64,000 nucleotides of DNA, taken from the NCBI RefSeq assembly GCF_000315485.1, contig NZ_JH992942.1, positions 660,028-724,027 on the forward strand, in the 5' to 3' direction. The position numbers were made by a program, and so were the translations under genes. Shown here in pieces: positions 42,254-50,628 of this stretch (the first letter of the stretch is position 1; every line of letters begins with the position of its first letter). The notes under the pieces are model-generated. The model saw only the letters and a list, made by a program, of their open reading frames with translations, searched no databases and was not told the origin of the DNA. Origin of the DNA: Bacteroides oleiciplenus YIT 12058 (GTDB lineage Bacteria; Bacteroidota; Bacteroidia; Bacteroidales; Bacteroidaceae).

Positions 42254-44452
42254 ATGATAAACATATATAAATATATGAACTTATTAGTACTCATATTCCT
42301 GAGTACGGGAGCTGCGGCACAATCAATAGGTATTCAAAATAACCCAGCTTTTCTAAATCAGGAAATGAGTATGGAAGCCAGAGTAGCCGACTTGATGAGT
42401 CGGCTCACCCTGGAACAAAAAGCTCAGTTGCTTAATCATCGTGGCAAGACAGTGGTTGTTGATGGCTTTTCTATCCGGGCAGATCAATGGAACCAATGTT
42501 TACATGGGGTGAAATGGACTGAACCTACTACTAATTTTCCTACAAGTATTGCGTTGGGAGCAACTTGGGATACTGAACTTATTCATCGTGTAGCAACTGT
42601 TATTTCTGATGAAGCCCGTGCCATATATAATGGTTGGAAACAAGATCCGGAGTTTCGTGGTGAACATAAAGGATTGATTTACCGCTCTCCTGTCATTAAT
42701 ATCAGCCGTAATCCTTATTGGGGCAGAATTAATGAAATCTTTGGTGAAGATCCTTATCATACGGGAAGGATGGGGGTGGCATACGTAAAGGGACTGCAGG
42801 GTGATGATTCTCACTATCTTAAATTAGCTTCCACCCTTAAACATTATGCAGTGAATAATGTAGAGGTAGACCGGATGAAACTCAGTGCCCAGGTTCCCGA
42901 AAGGATGTTGTACGAATATTGGCTTCCCCATTTTAAAGATTGTATTGTAGAAGGCAAAGCACAGTCAGTGATGGCATCTTATAATGCTATTAATGGTGTG
43001 CCTAATAATATAAATAAGTTGCTTTTGACTGATATTTTGAAGAATCAGTGGGGACATGAAGGATTTGTAGTATCTGATTTAGGCGGAGTGAAAACAATGG
43101 TTGAGGGGCATCATCAGCGTCAAATTTCATGTGAAGAGGCTGTTGGACGTAGTATCATGGCAGGGTGTGATTTCTCGGATGCTGAATATGAAAAATATAT
43201 TCCTGATGCTCTCAGAAAGGGTTATTTGACAGAAGAAAGATTGAATGACGCTCTTCGCCGGGTTTTGCTGGTACGTTTTCGATTGGGTGAATTTGATGAC
43301 TTTAAGTCGGTTCCCTATAGCCGTATTTCCCCCGATGTTATCGGTTGTAAAGAACATAGGAACTTGTCTTTGGAGGCTGCGCGTAAGTCCATTGTTTTGC
43401 TTAAGAATGAAAAGAAGTTATTGCCGATAGATAGAAGCATCATTAAACGCGTTGCCGTAATAGGTCCGTATGCTGATTTGTTTAATCAGGGTAATTATGG
43501 GGGAGTTCCGAAAGATCCGGTAACCCCCTTACAGGGAATTAAAAACGCTGTAGGGAATAACGTGGAAGTGCTTTATTGTAAAGGAGCTCAGATAACTCCG
43601 GTAAAGGTACGTAAAGGCCAACCCATTCCACCTCGATTCGATAAAGAGGCTGAAATGAAAAAAGCGGTTGAGATGGCAAGAAATAGTGATGTGGTCTTCT
43701 TGTTCGTTGGTACCACGGCAGATATTGAAGTTGAAGGACGTGATCGCAAAACTTTGGTTCTTCCCGGAAATCAGAATGAACTGGTAAAGGCGGTTTATGA
43801 GGTTAATAAGAAAGTGGTAGTGGTACTTATGAGTGCCGGTCCTGTTGCAGTTCCTGAAGTTAAAAAGAATATACCGGCTGTTTTACAAGCTTGGTGGCCT
43901 GGAGATGAGGGAGGAAATGCTATTGCTGATGTACTTTTCGGAGATTACAATCCTGGAGGAAAACTTCCTTATACAATGTATGCGTCTGATGAGCAGGTTC
44001 CCTCTACTGATGAATATGATATCTCTAAGGGATTCACTTATATGTATTTAAAGAAAAAACCACTTTTTGCTTTCGGGCATGGCTTAAGCTATTCAAAATT
44101 CCATTATTCGGATTTACAAATATCTTCTCCCGTTGTATCAGTCAATGATACTGTTTCGGTGGTCTTAAAAGTAAAGAATATGGGAAAGAGAACAGGAGAA
44201 GAGGTGGTTCAACTCTATGTAAGAGATGTGAAAGCGAAAGTGGTACGCCCGACTAAAGAACTCCGTGGTTTTAAGAGAATAGCTCTTCAACCCAATGAAG
44301 AACAAGAAATCCGGCTGATGCTTCCGGTTAAGTCCCTTGCTTTTTATGATGAATCTATTGGAGACTTTTTAGTAGAACCCGGAAGTTTTGAGATTCTTTT
44401 GGGAAGTGCCAGTGATGATATCAGGCTTCAAAGTAAATTAATAGTCAACTAA
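42254..44452 (+). CDS. Glycoside hydrolase family 3 (beta-glucosidase/beta-xylosidase type)
   Basis: The start is the ATG at 42254, giving 732 residues with a signal peptide (MINIYKYMNLLVLIFLSTGA). An upstream frame overlapping susD is not needed. The (beta/alpha)8 domain holds SPVINISRNPYWGRINEIFG, LKHYAVNNVEVDRMK and the nucleophile Asp275 in FVVSDLGG (most GH3 have SDWG). The alpha/beta sandwich domain follows (VAVIGPYADLFNQGNYGG; EVEGRDRKTLVLPGNQ). A fibronectin III-like C-terminal domain (KNMGKRTGEEVVQLYVRDVK) ends it. It is periplasmic and would remove terminal beta-linked sugars from imported oligosaccharide. Confidence 0.93.
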   Translation: MINIYKYMNLLVLIFLSTGAAAQSIGIQNNPAFLNQEMSMEARVADLMSRLTLEQKAQLLNHRGKTVVVDGFSIRADQWNQCLHGVKWTEPTTNFPTSIALGATWDTELIHRVATVISDEARAIYNGWKQDPEFRGEHKGLIYRSPVINISRNPYWGRINEIFGEDPYHTGRMGVAYVKGLQGDDSHYLKLASTLKHYAVNNVEVDRMKLSAQVPERMLYEYWLPHFKDCIVEGKAQSVMASYNAINGVPNNINKLLLTDILKNQWGHEGFVVSDLGGVKTMVEGHHQRQISCEEAVGRSIMAGCDFSDAEYEKYIPDALRKGYLTEERLNDALRRVLLVRFRLGEFDDFKSVPYSRISPDVIGCKEHRNLSLEAARKSIVLLKNEKKLLPIDRSIIKRVAVIGPYADLFNQGNYGGVPKDPVTPLQGIKNAVGNNVEVLYCKGAQITPVKVRKGQPIPPRFDKEAEMKKAVEMARNSDVVFLFVGTTADIEVEGRDRKTLVLPGNQNELVKAVYEVNKKVVVVLMSAGPVAVPEVKKNIPAVLQAWWPGDEGGNAIADVLFGDYNPGGKLPYTMYASDEQVPSTDEYDISKGFTYMYLKKKPLFAFGHGLSYSKFHYSDLQISSPVVSVNDTVSVVLKVKNMGKRTGEEVVQLYVRDVKAKVVRPTKELRGFKRIALQPNEEQEIRLMLPVKSLAFYDESIGDFLVEPGSFEILLGSASDDIRLQSKLIVN

Positions 44453-44468
44453 ATAAAATTAAAAAAAT

Positions 44469-46175
44469 ATGAAATATCTCCATTCTATAATTAAGAGTTT
44501 TATTTTCTGTTGTTTTATATGTGTCAATTTCTGTTCAGTGGCTCAAGAAATGCAGTCCGCACAGACTATCACTTTCGAAGTTGATGTACAGAAAAAGATA
44601 GAACCTATGAAACCTATTTGGGCATGGTTTGGATATGATGAACCCAATTATACCTATATGAAGGATGGCCAAAAACTTCTTACCGAGTTGTCTGAGATGA
44701 GCTATACTCCGGTTAATGTGCGTGTACATAATCTTTTGACTACGGGTGATGGAACTCCGGCATTAAAATGGGGTTCGACCAATGCTTATACCGAAGATAA
44801 GAAAGGGCGTCCTATATATGATTGGACCATTGTGGATAGTATTTTTGATACTTTTATTGTTCGTGGAATGAAACCTTTGGTAGAAATTGGATTTATGCCC
44901 AAAGCACTTTCTGTCAAGCCTGATCCTTATCAGCATAATTGGAGTCCTGCTAATGCATACAATGATATTTATACAGGTTGGGCATATCCACCAAAAGATT
45001 ATAATAAATGGCGCGAACTTGTGTGCCAGTGGGTTAAGCACTGCGTTGAAAGATATGGTGAAAATGAAGTCGCTTCTTGGTATTGGGAAGTGTGGAATGA
45101 GCCTAATATTGGTTATTGGAAAGGAACTTTCGAAGAGTATTGTAAACTTTATGACTATGCAGCTGATGGCCTTAAAAAAGCTTTTCCGAGAGCACGTATA
45201 GGAGGACCACATAGTACAGATCCAAGTAATGAAAGTGCTAATGCTTTCTTGCGCCGTTTCCTTGAACATTGTGTACGTGGCAAGAACTATGCAACGGGAA
45301 AGATTGGTTCCCCATTGGATTATGTTGGTTTTCATGCTAAAGGCGGTCCTCGTGTAGTAGATAATCGTGTTCAAATGAATATTGGACGTCAACTGCTTAA
45401 TATCTCCAAGGGATTTGAAGCTGTGGCTTCATTCCCGGAATTGAAACATCTGCCTATTATTATCGGAGAATCTGATCCGGAAGGTTGTGCAGCTTGCTCT
45501 ATTGAACATCATCCGCAAAATGCATATCGTAACGGAACCATGTATTCCAGCTATACGGCTGCTTCTTTTGCCCGCAAATATGAACTGGCAAGGAAGTATG
45601 GGGTTAATTTTATTGGTGCTGTTTCATGGTCATTCGAGTTTGAAAATCAGGCATGGTATGCAGGCTTTCGTGATTTGGCAACCAATGGCATAGATAAACC
45701 TGTACTGAATGTATTCCGTATGTTTGGTATGATGAAGGGGGATTTGGTTACCGTTAAATCTTCCGCACCTTTATCCGCGGATGAAATGTGCAAGAATAGT
45801 GTAAGGAGGACTGCTGATATTAATAGTATTGCGAGTACCGATAATAATAGTGTTGCTGTTATGGTATGGAATTATCATGATGATGATCTCTCTGCTCCGT
45901 CTTCTGATATAAGTATCAATGTAAAGAACATGACCGGACGACGTGTACTAGTGACACATTATCGGATTGATGATCAGTTTAGTAATTCTTATGAAGTATG
46001 GAAGGCAATGGGTGAACCTCAAAATCCTTCACCGGAACAATTGGAAATATTAGAGCGTAGCGGACAGTTACAAATGTATTCTTCACCTGTTTGGAAGGAT
46101 GTGATTGGTGGAAAAATCACTGTGGATTTTTCGTTGCCTCGTCAAGGAGTATCACTCATTAAATTGACTTGGTAA
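44469..46175 (+). CDS. Glycoside hydrolase family 39-like enzyme
   Basis: This 568-residue protein has a signal peptide (MKYLHSIIKSFIFCCFICVN). The (beta/alpha)8 domain of clan A shows FGYDEPNYTYMKDGQKLLTE, SYTPVNVRVHNLL and KPLVEIGFMPKAL. WYWEVWNEPNIGYWKG supplies acid/base Glu211, and LPIIIGESDPEGC supplies nucleophile Glu334. A C-terminal beta-sandwich follows. GH39 holds beta-xylosidases and alpha-L-iduronidases, plus other recently added activities, so the released sugar is uncertain. Together with GH3 it is the degradative half of this locus. Confidence 0.85.
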   Translation: MKYLHSIIKSFIFCCFICVNFCSVAQEMQSAQTITFEVDVQKKIEPMKPIWAWFGYDEPNYTYMKDGQKLLTELSEMSYTPVNVRVHNLLTTGDGTPALKWGSTNAYTEDKKGRPIYDWTIVDSIFDTFIVRGMKPLVEIGFMPKALSVKPDPYQHNWSPANAYNDIYTGWAYPPKDYNKWRELVCQWVKHCVERYGENEVASWYWEVWNEPNIGYWKGTFEEYCKLYDYAADGLKKAFPRARIGGPHSTDPSNESANAFLRRFLEHCVRGKNYATGKIGSPLDYVGFHAKGGPRVVDNRVQMNIGRQLLNISKGFEAVASFPELKHLPIIIGESDPEGCAACSIEHHPQNAYRNGTMYSSYTAASFARKYELARKYGVNFIGAVSWSFEFENQAWYAGFRDLATNGIDKPVLNVFRMFGMMKGDLVTVKSSAPLSADEMCKNSVRRTADINSIASTDNNSVAVMVWNYHDDDLSAPSSDISINVKNMTGRRVLVTHYRIDDQFSNSYEVWKAMGEPQNPSPEQLEILERSGQLQMYSSPVWKDVIGGKITVDFSLPRQGVSLIKLTW

Positions 46176-46216
46176 AGGAAGTATTTCTTTTTAGGTTTTT
46201 CTAGATAAAAGTTTTG

Positions 46217-46243
46217 TTGGCAGACTTATTTTAGGGCTGCCAA
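46217..46243 (+). promoter_or_regulatory. Intra-operon hairpin between periplasmic and cytoplasmic genes
   Basis: TTGGCAG/CTGCCAA forms a 7-bp stem with a 13-nt loop. It sits in the 122-bp gap between the GH39 gene and the racemase-like gene, the longest gap from susC to dctM. There is no clear T-run. It could be an attenuator or RNA-processing site. Confidence 0.45.
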
Positions 46244-46297
46244 GGGAACTTATTCTCTTTATTTCGAAAAATAATGTTTATTTTAAAGTATATAATT

Positions 46298-46975
46298 ATG
46301 GAAAATTCAAATAAAAAAATGATAGGTATTATTCATGCTGCCCTTATATCAAGCAAGTCAGTCCAGCCCTTTATTGATGATATTATTCCTGATGTAACCG
46401 TGGCGCACGTGGTGGATGATACAATTCAGAATACCAATTTTGCTTCTAAACCAGGTGTGATTCCTAGAAGCAACTTTTATAAGTTTGCAACATATGCTCA
46501 TTTTCTTGAAGAGGCTGGTGCCGACTTGATTTTACTGGCATGTTCCACTTTCAATCAGGCTGTGGAACTGGCACGTCCTATGATAAATGTTCCGTTACTA
46601 CAGATAGATCGTCCAATGATGGATCTAGCTGTAAATCAGGGAAAACGCATAGGACTATTGGCTACTGTCCCTACTACTATTCCCGCTTCGGAAAGGTTAC
46701 TTTATACAGCGGCGGCAGAAAGTGGGAAGGAGATTGAAGTTACGACTATACTTTGCTCGGAAGCATTTGAAGCTATAAAACAGGGGGAAGTTGATTTACA
46801 TAACCGTTTGCTATTAACTCAAATAGACCGTTTGTCTGAAACAGTAGATGCAATTGTTCTTGCACAGGTATCTATGAGTGCATTGGAACCGATGCTTGTT
46901 AATACTAAAGTGCCTGTGTATAATAGTGGGCGTACTGGATTTGAAAGAGTGAAACAGATGTTGGATGCTTTATAA
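46298..46975 (+). CDS. Asp/Glu racemase-superfamily protein with only one catalytic cysteine
   Basis: This 225-residue cytoplasmic protein is read from the ATG at 46298. An upstream ATG at 46274 is in frame but less likely. The fold is that of the aspartate/glutamate racemase and maleate isomerase superfamily: IGIIHAALISSKSVQPFIDD, ADLILLACSTFNQAVELARP with Cys82, and GKRIGLLATVPTTIPASERL. The second catalytic position, normally in a GCT(H/E) motif, reads LAQVSMSALEP (189-199) and has no Cys. A true two-base racemase is therefore unlikely. A single-Cys isomerase, decarboxylase or lyase on a sugar-derived acid is possible. It is 12 bp from the RpiB-like gene. Confidence 0.8.
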   Translation: MENSNKKMIGIIHAALISSKSVQPFIDDIIPDVTVAHVVDDTIQNTNFASKPGVIPRSNFYKFATYAHFLEEAGADLILLACSTFNQAVELARPMINVPLLQIDRPMMDLAVNQGKRIGLLATVPTTIPASERLLYTAAAESGKEIEVTTILCSEAFEAIKQGEVDLHNRLLLTQIDRLSETVDAIVLAQVSMSALEPMLVNTKVPVYNSGRTGFERVKQMLDAL

Positions 46976-46987
46976 AAGGATAATGAT

Positions 46988-47437
46988 ATGAAAGTTGCAA
47001 TCGGTTGTGACCCCAATGCTCTTGAGTTGAAAAATATACTAAAAGAGAATATTGTTGCCCAGGGGTATGAAGTCGTGGATTATGGAGGAGGGGATCCTAT
47101 TTATGCAAATACTGCTTTATTGGTAGCTCGTGCCGTTTCTTCCAAAGAATGTGAAAGAGGAATTTTACTCTGTGGAACAGGTTTGGGGATGTGCTTAGCT
47201 GCTAATAAAGTTCCTGGAGCCTATGCAGTGGTATGTTCTGATAATTATTCAGTAGAACGTTCTATTTTAAGCAATAACGCAAATATTTTAGCTTTGGGAG
47301 CTCAGGTGCTTGGGATAGAGGTGGTAAAACAGATTGTTCTCCACTGGCTGGAACTGCGATATGAACATGGTGGGCGTTCTGAGGTAAAGATACAGCGTAT
47401 CTATTCCATTGAGAGTGAGTATATGAAGTCTGAATAA
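46988..47437 (+). CDS. RpiB/LacAB-family sugar-phosphate isomerase, atypical active site
   Basis: This 149-residue protein is the normal length. It begins MKVAIGCDPNALELKNILKE and has RGILLCGTGLGMCLAANKVP with the catalytic-base Cys62. It also has NNANILALGAQVLGIEVVKQ. Two positions differ from ribose-5-phosphate isomerase B: the N-terminal SDHAG motif is CDPNA, and the His of the H-N-D-A-N motif is Ser95. As I recall, that His opens the sugar ring in E. coli RpiB. Loss of both suggests an open-chain phosphosugar such as a tetrulose-4-phosphate or a branched ketose phosphate. It is encoded with DhaK/DhaL, which would make such a substrate. Confidence 0.85.
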   Translation: MKVAIGCDPNALELKNILKENIVAQGYEVVDYGGGDPIYANTALLVARAVSSKECERGILLCGTGLGMCLAANKVPGAYAVVCSDNYSVERSILSNNANILALGAQVLGIEVVKQIVLHWLELRYEHGGRSEVKIQRIYSIESEYMKSE

Positions 47438-47454
47438 TTATTCAAAGAATTGCC

Positions 47455-48483
47455 ATGTTTAGGAAAACGAAATTGTTTGATATGCCTGATATTTATACGG
47501 TCAATGCTTTTCCTTTAGGTAGTAAATTTTATATTGGTATGGGACCAGAAAAGTCAGGGAATCCATATTTGATAACTTATCCTTCATTGAATAAAACAGA
47601 GGCTGGAATAGCTCCTGGAGGAATGATGAGTCTGATTCCTGTTCCAGGTAGGAGTGATATGCTTGTTTCTGTAATGGGGCTTTTTCCACCTTTTCAGGGA
47701 AAAGATGCCGGAGTTTATCGGCATACCCGTTCAGGGGATATTTGGAATGTAGAGAAAGTATTGCATTTACCTTTTGCACATCGGTGTGAGATTCTTCATA
47801 AAAATCAGATAAATTATCTTTTTACATCGACTGTAAGCAAATGTAAGCGGGAACCGACTGACTGGTCGGAGGCTGGAGAAGTATTTCTTACTATATTAAC
47901 GGATCTCTTTCAGCCAATGTGGAACGCAGAAAAGATAATGGGGAATATCTTTCGCAATCATGGTATGCTGAAAACCGTTTTACATGAAAAAGAGGTTGTT
48001 TGCGTATCAGGTACCGAAGGAATATTTTCTCTTTGTCCGGAGGGGCATGAAGTAAGAGTTACACAAGTCTTCGATAAAGAAGTTAGCGAATTTATTTTTA
48101 TAGATATGGATGGAGATGGACAAGATGAGTTGGTGACTATAGAACCTTTTCATGGTGATTCTTTGAATATTTATAAATTGTTATCCACCGGTTGGAAAAG
48201 AATCTATGATGCTCCTTTAGCTTTTGGGCATGGCTTGAGTTCCGGAAGATTGGCAGGAATTCCTGTTGTGGTTGTCGGGAATAGGGCTGGTGTAGCTTCT
48301 TTAGATTTGTTTTGTATGGTGCGAGAAGGGAATAAATTCAGACGTTATTGCATAGAGAAAGGCACTGGGACAACCCAAACTCAAATATTTCACTATTTGG
48401 ATGAGGATTATATACTCAGTGCCAATCAACTTAAGGGTGAGGCAGCATTATATTGTCTGAGACAGGGAGCTCTATATAAGTGA
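47455..48483 (+). CDS. Uncharacterised cytoplasmic beta-propeller-like protein
   Basis: I do not recognise a named family. The 342-residue protein begins MFRKTKLFDMPDIYTVNAFP with no signal peptide or membrane helix. It is rich in short beta strands. One FG-GAP/VCBS-type calcium loop, DMDGDGQDELVTIEP, lies near 217-231, and a second FG-GAP-like segment, HGLSSGRLAGIPVVVVGN, near 255-275. This points to a seven-bladed-type propeller. FG-GAP propellers are normally secreted, so a cytoplasmic one among sugar-kinase genes is odd. It could be a lactonase, epimerase or sugar-binding regulatory protein. It lies 17 bp after the RpiB-like gene. Confidence 0.7.
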   Translation: MFRKTKLFDMPDIYTVNAFPLGSKFYIGMGPEKSGNPYLITYPSLNKTEAGIAPGGMMSLIPVPGRSDMLVSVMGLFPPFQGKDAGVYRHTRSGDIWNVEKVLHLPFAHRCEILHKNQINYLFTSTVSKCKREPTDWSEAGEVFLTILTDLFQPMWNAEKIMGNIFRNHGMLKTVLHEKEVVCVSGTEGIFSLCPEGHEVRVTQVFDKEVSEFIFIDMDGDGQDELVTIEPFHGDSLNIYKLLSTGWKRIYDAPLAFGHGLSSGRLAGIPVVVVGNRAGVASLDLFCMVREGNKFRRYCIEKGTGTTQTQIFHYLDEDYILSANQLKGEAALYCLRQGALYK

Positions 48484-48558
48484 TGTTTTGCTTTTATGAC
48501 TGGTGTGGACTTAAAAAAATTATAAACTGATTCGTAGAACTGATTAATAAATAACTCA

Positions 48559-48942
48559 ATGAAAAATATAGTATGTGAAAATGAGGTGGAAGTACAGCAT
48601 CTTCCAGGAAGAGATCTTCAATGGCTTTTTACACCGGAACAGAATGTGTCTGAAGCTTTTTCAATGAATGTGGTTGTAATAAAACCCGGTTGTACAGTAA
48701 CTCCAGCACATTCACATCCGGAAAAAGAAGAAGTAATTTATATTGTCGATGGAAGTGGGAAAACATATATTAATGGATATATATATGATGTCTGTAAAGG
48801 TACTGCGGTTTTATTTCCTAAAAAATCTATACATATGCTTAGGAATACGGGAGAGGTGGATATGAAAGTAGTTTGTTTCTTTACACCTCAGGCTACTTTA
48901 GCAGATTATGAATTCCATGAACAAGTAGTATTCCCCGAATAA
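48559..48942 (+). CDS. Single-domain cupin
   Basis: This 127-residue cytoplasmic protein has both cupin motifs. Motif 1, GCTVTPAHSHPEKEEVIYIV, holds two His and a Glu. Motif 2, GTAVLFPKKSIHMLRN, holds the third His. All four metal ligands are therefore present. Small cupins of this kind include sugar isomerases, dioxygenases and decarboxylases. In this setting an isomerase or mutase acting before or after the DhaKL kinase is plausible, but that is inference from position only. Confidence 0.88.
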   Translation: MKNIVCENEVEVQHLPGRDLQWLFTPEQNVSEAFSMNVVVIKPGCTVTPAHSHPEKEEVIYIVDGSGKTYINGYIYDVCKGTAVLFPKKSIHMLRNTGEVDMKVVCFFTPQATLADYEFHEQVVFPE

Positions 48943-48973
48943 CATTTATCAATTAATTTAAAGGATAGTATAT

Positions 48974-49972
48974 ATGCAACGAATTATAAATAATGCTGAT
49001 CATGTGGTAGAAGATATGTTAGAGGGTTTTATCGCTGCGCATGAAGATATTGTCAGCAGAACTCAAAATCCTCGTGTTTTGAAATATAATCAGGCTCCTG
49101 TTTCTGGTAAAGTTGGGATTGTGACGGGTGGAGGTTCTGGCCATAAACCTGCTTTTATCGGCTACTTGGGTAAAAATATGATAGATGCTGTAGCAGTTGG
49201 TGAAATATTTTCGTCTCCTACGGCAAAAGCATTTCTTGATGCTATCAGAGAAGCTGATTCGGGTCATGGGGTGGCGTGTCTTTATGGAAATTATTCCGGT
49301 GATAATATGAACGTGAAAATGGCTCGTATGCTTGCTGAAGAAGAAGGCATTGTAGTTAGAACAGTGGTCGCTAATGATGATGTAGCATCTGCTCCTAAGA
49401 GTGAAAGAGAAAAAAGGAGAGGAGTAGCTGGGGAAATCTTAATGTGGAAGACGGCAGGTGCTAAGGCTGCCTTGGGAGGCACTCTTGATGAAATCGTGCA
49501 AGTAACTCAAAGAACAATTGATAATACTCGTAGTATAGGGATAGGGTTAACCCCTTGTACTATACCAGCAGTGGGCAAGCCCAATTTTTCCATAGTACCC
49601 GGTTATATGGAGTTAGGGATTGGTCATCATGGAGAGCCGGGAATAAAGGTCACTGAACTAATGACTGCCAAAGAAATGGCCGAGGTCTGTACGGAAAAGA
49701 TTCTTGATGATATACTGATAGAAGAAGAGAGTGAAGTAGTGGTTCTCGTGTCCGGTTTGGGGAGTACGCCTGTGATGGAATTATATATATTCTTCAATGA
49801 GGTGCGCCGATCGTTGGATATGCATAAAATACATATCCATCGTTCATATGTAGGCAACTACTTTACTTCACTCGATATGATGGGAGTTACGCTAACCATT
49901 CTTAAACTTGATAAAGAAATAACGGAATTGATAGACTTAGAGACAAATGCAGTTTCGTTTAAACAATTATAA
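48974..49972 (+). CDS. dhaK: DhaK-type kinase subunit (dihydroxyacetone or tetrulose kinase)
   Basis: This 332-residue protein is full length for the DhaK domain, which binds a short ketose as a covalent hemiaminal on His. Key residues are kept: GGGSGH with His57, GNYSGD with Asp110, and GIGHHGEPG with His219. The substrate-loop motif GHEPAHAGY is changed to GHKPAFIGY, which suggests a ketose other than dihydroxyacetone. Related DhaK-type enzymes phosphorylate erythrulose in tetritol pathways. Its partner subunit follows after 11 bp. No DhaM (PTS donor) gene is nearby. Confidence 0.9.
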   Translation: MQRIINNADHVVEDMLEGFIAAHEDIVSRTQNPRVLKYNQAPVSGKVGIVTGGGSGHKPAFIGYLGKNMIDAVAVGEIFSSPTAKAFLDAIREADSGHGVACLYGNYSGDNMNVKMARMLAEEEGIVVRTVVANDDVASAPKSEREKRRGVAGEILMWKTAGAKAALGGTLDEIVQVTQRTIDNTRSIGIGLTPCTIPAVGKPNFSIVPGYMELGIGHHGEPGIKVTELMTAKEMAEVCTEKILDDILIEEESEVVVLVSGLGSTPVMELYIFFNEVRRSLDMHKIHIHRSYVGNYFTSLDMMGVTLTILKLDKEITELIDLETNAVSFKQL

Positions 49973-49983
49973 ATTCAAAGGAT

Positions 49984-50622
49984 ATGGAATACTTTTATAA
50001 TGATCATAATGCAGGTATTGTAATAGATATTATCAATGCTATCCAAGCTAACAAAGTATACTTGAGTGATATTGATGGCCAAATAGGTGACGGAGATCAT
50101 GGAATAAATATGAATAAGGGATTCACTATGGCTGGTGAACGTATATTTGCCAGCCAATCATTTACAACAGCAATGCAGATATTGGGAGATACTCTTTTGT
50201 TGGAAGTAGGCGGATCAATGGGACCTATTTATGGTACTTTCTTTCGCAAGTGTGCTTTTGCAATTAAGGATGTATCGGAAATAAATGCTGACTCTTTCTC
50301 TCAAATGTTAGAGAGTGCTCTTGAAGGTGTCAAAGATATTGGCGGAGCTAAAATAGGGGATAAGACATTGATAGATACCATGGAACCGGCTACGGTTGCT
50401 TTCAAAAGAGAGTGGGATATTTCAAAAGAATTTAGGAAAGCATTGAAAGTTGCTACAGTTGCTGCAGAAACGGGTAAAGAGTCAACAAGGGATATGATTG
50501 CTCGGATAGGGCGAGCTGCCAGGCTGGGCGAGCGTTCCTTAGGAGTGCTAGATGCGGGAGCTACCTCTTGTTATATAATACTGAAGGCTATGTTTGAATC
50601 TGTAGCATCTGTTTTAAAATGA
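49984..50622 (+). CDS. dhaL: DhaL-type ATP-binding kinase subunit
   Basis: This 212-residue protein carries the nucleotide-binding fold of DhaL. The Mg-binding motif DGQIGDGDHGINMNKG has Asp31, Asp36 and Asp38. The GGSMGPIYGTFF loop and LGERSLGVLDAGATS are also family features, the usual form of the last being GHxDPGA. With DhaK it would transfer phosphate to a short ketose in the cytoplasm. Absence of DhaM suggests that ATP is the direct donor. The TRAP transporter genes start 6 bp downstream, so uptake and phosphorylation are co-expressed. Confidence 0.9.
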   Translation: MEYFYNDHNAGIVIDIINAIQANKVYLSDIDGQIGDGDHGINMNKGFTMAGERIFASQSFTTAMQILGDTLLLEVGGSMGPIYGTFFRKCAFAIKDVSEINADSFSQMLESALEGVKDIGGAKIGDKTLIDTMEPATVAFKREWDISKEFRKALKVATVAAETGKESTRDMIARIGRAARLGERSLGVLDAGATSCYIILKAMFESVASVLK

Positions 50623-50628
50623 TATTTT

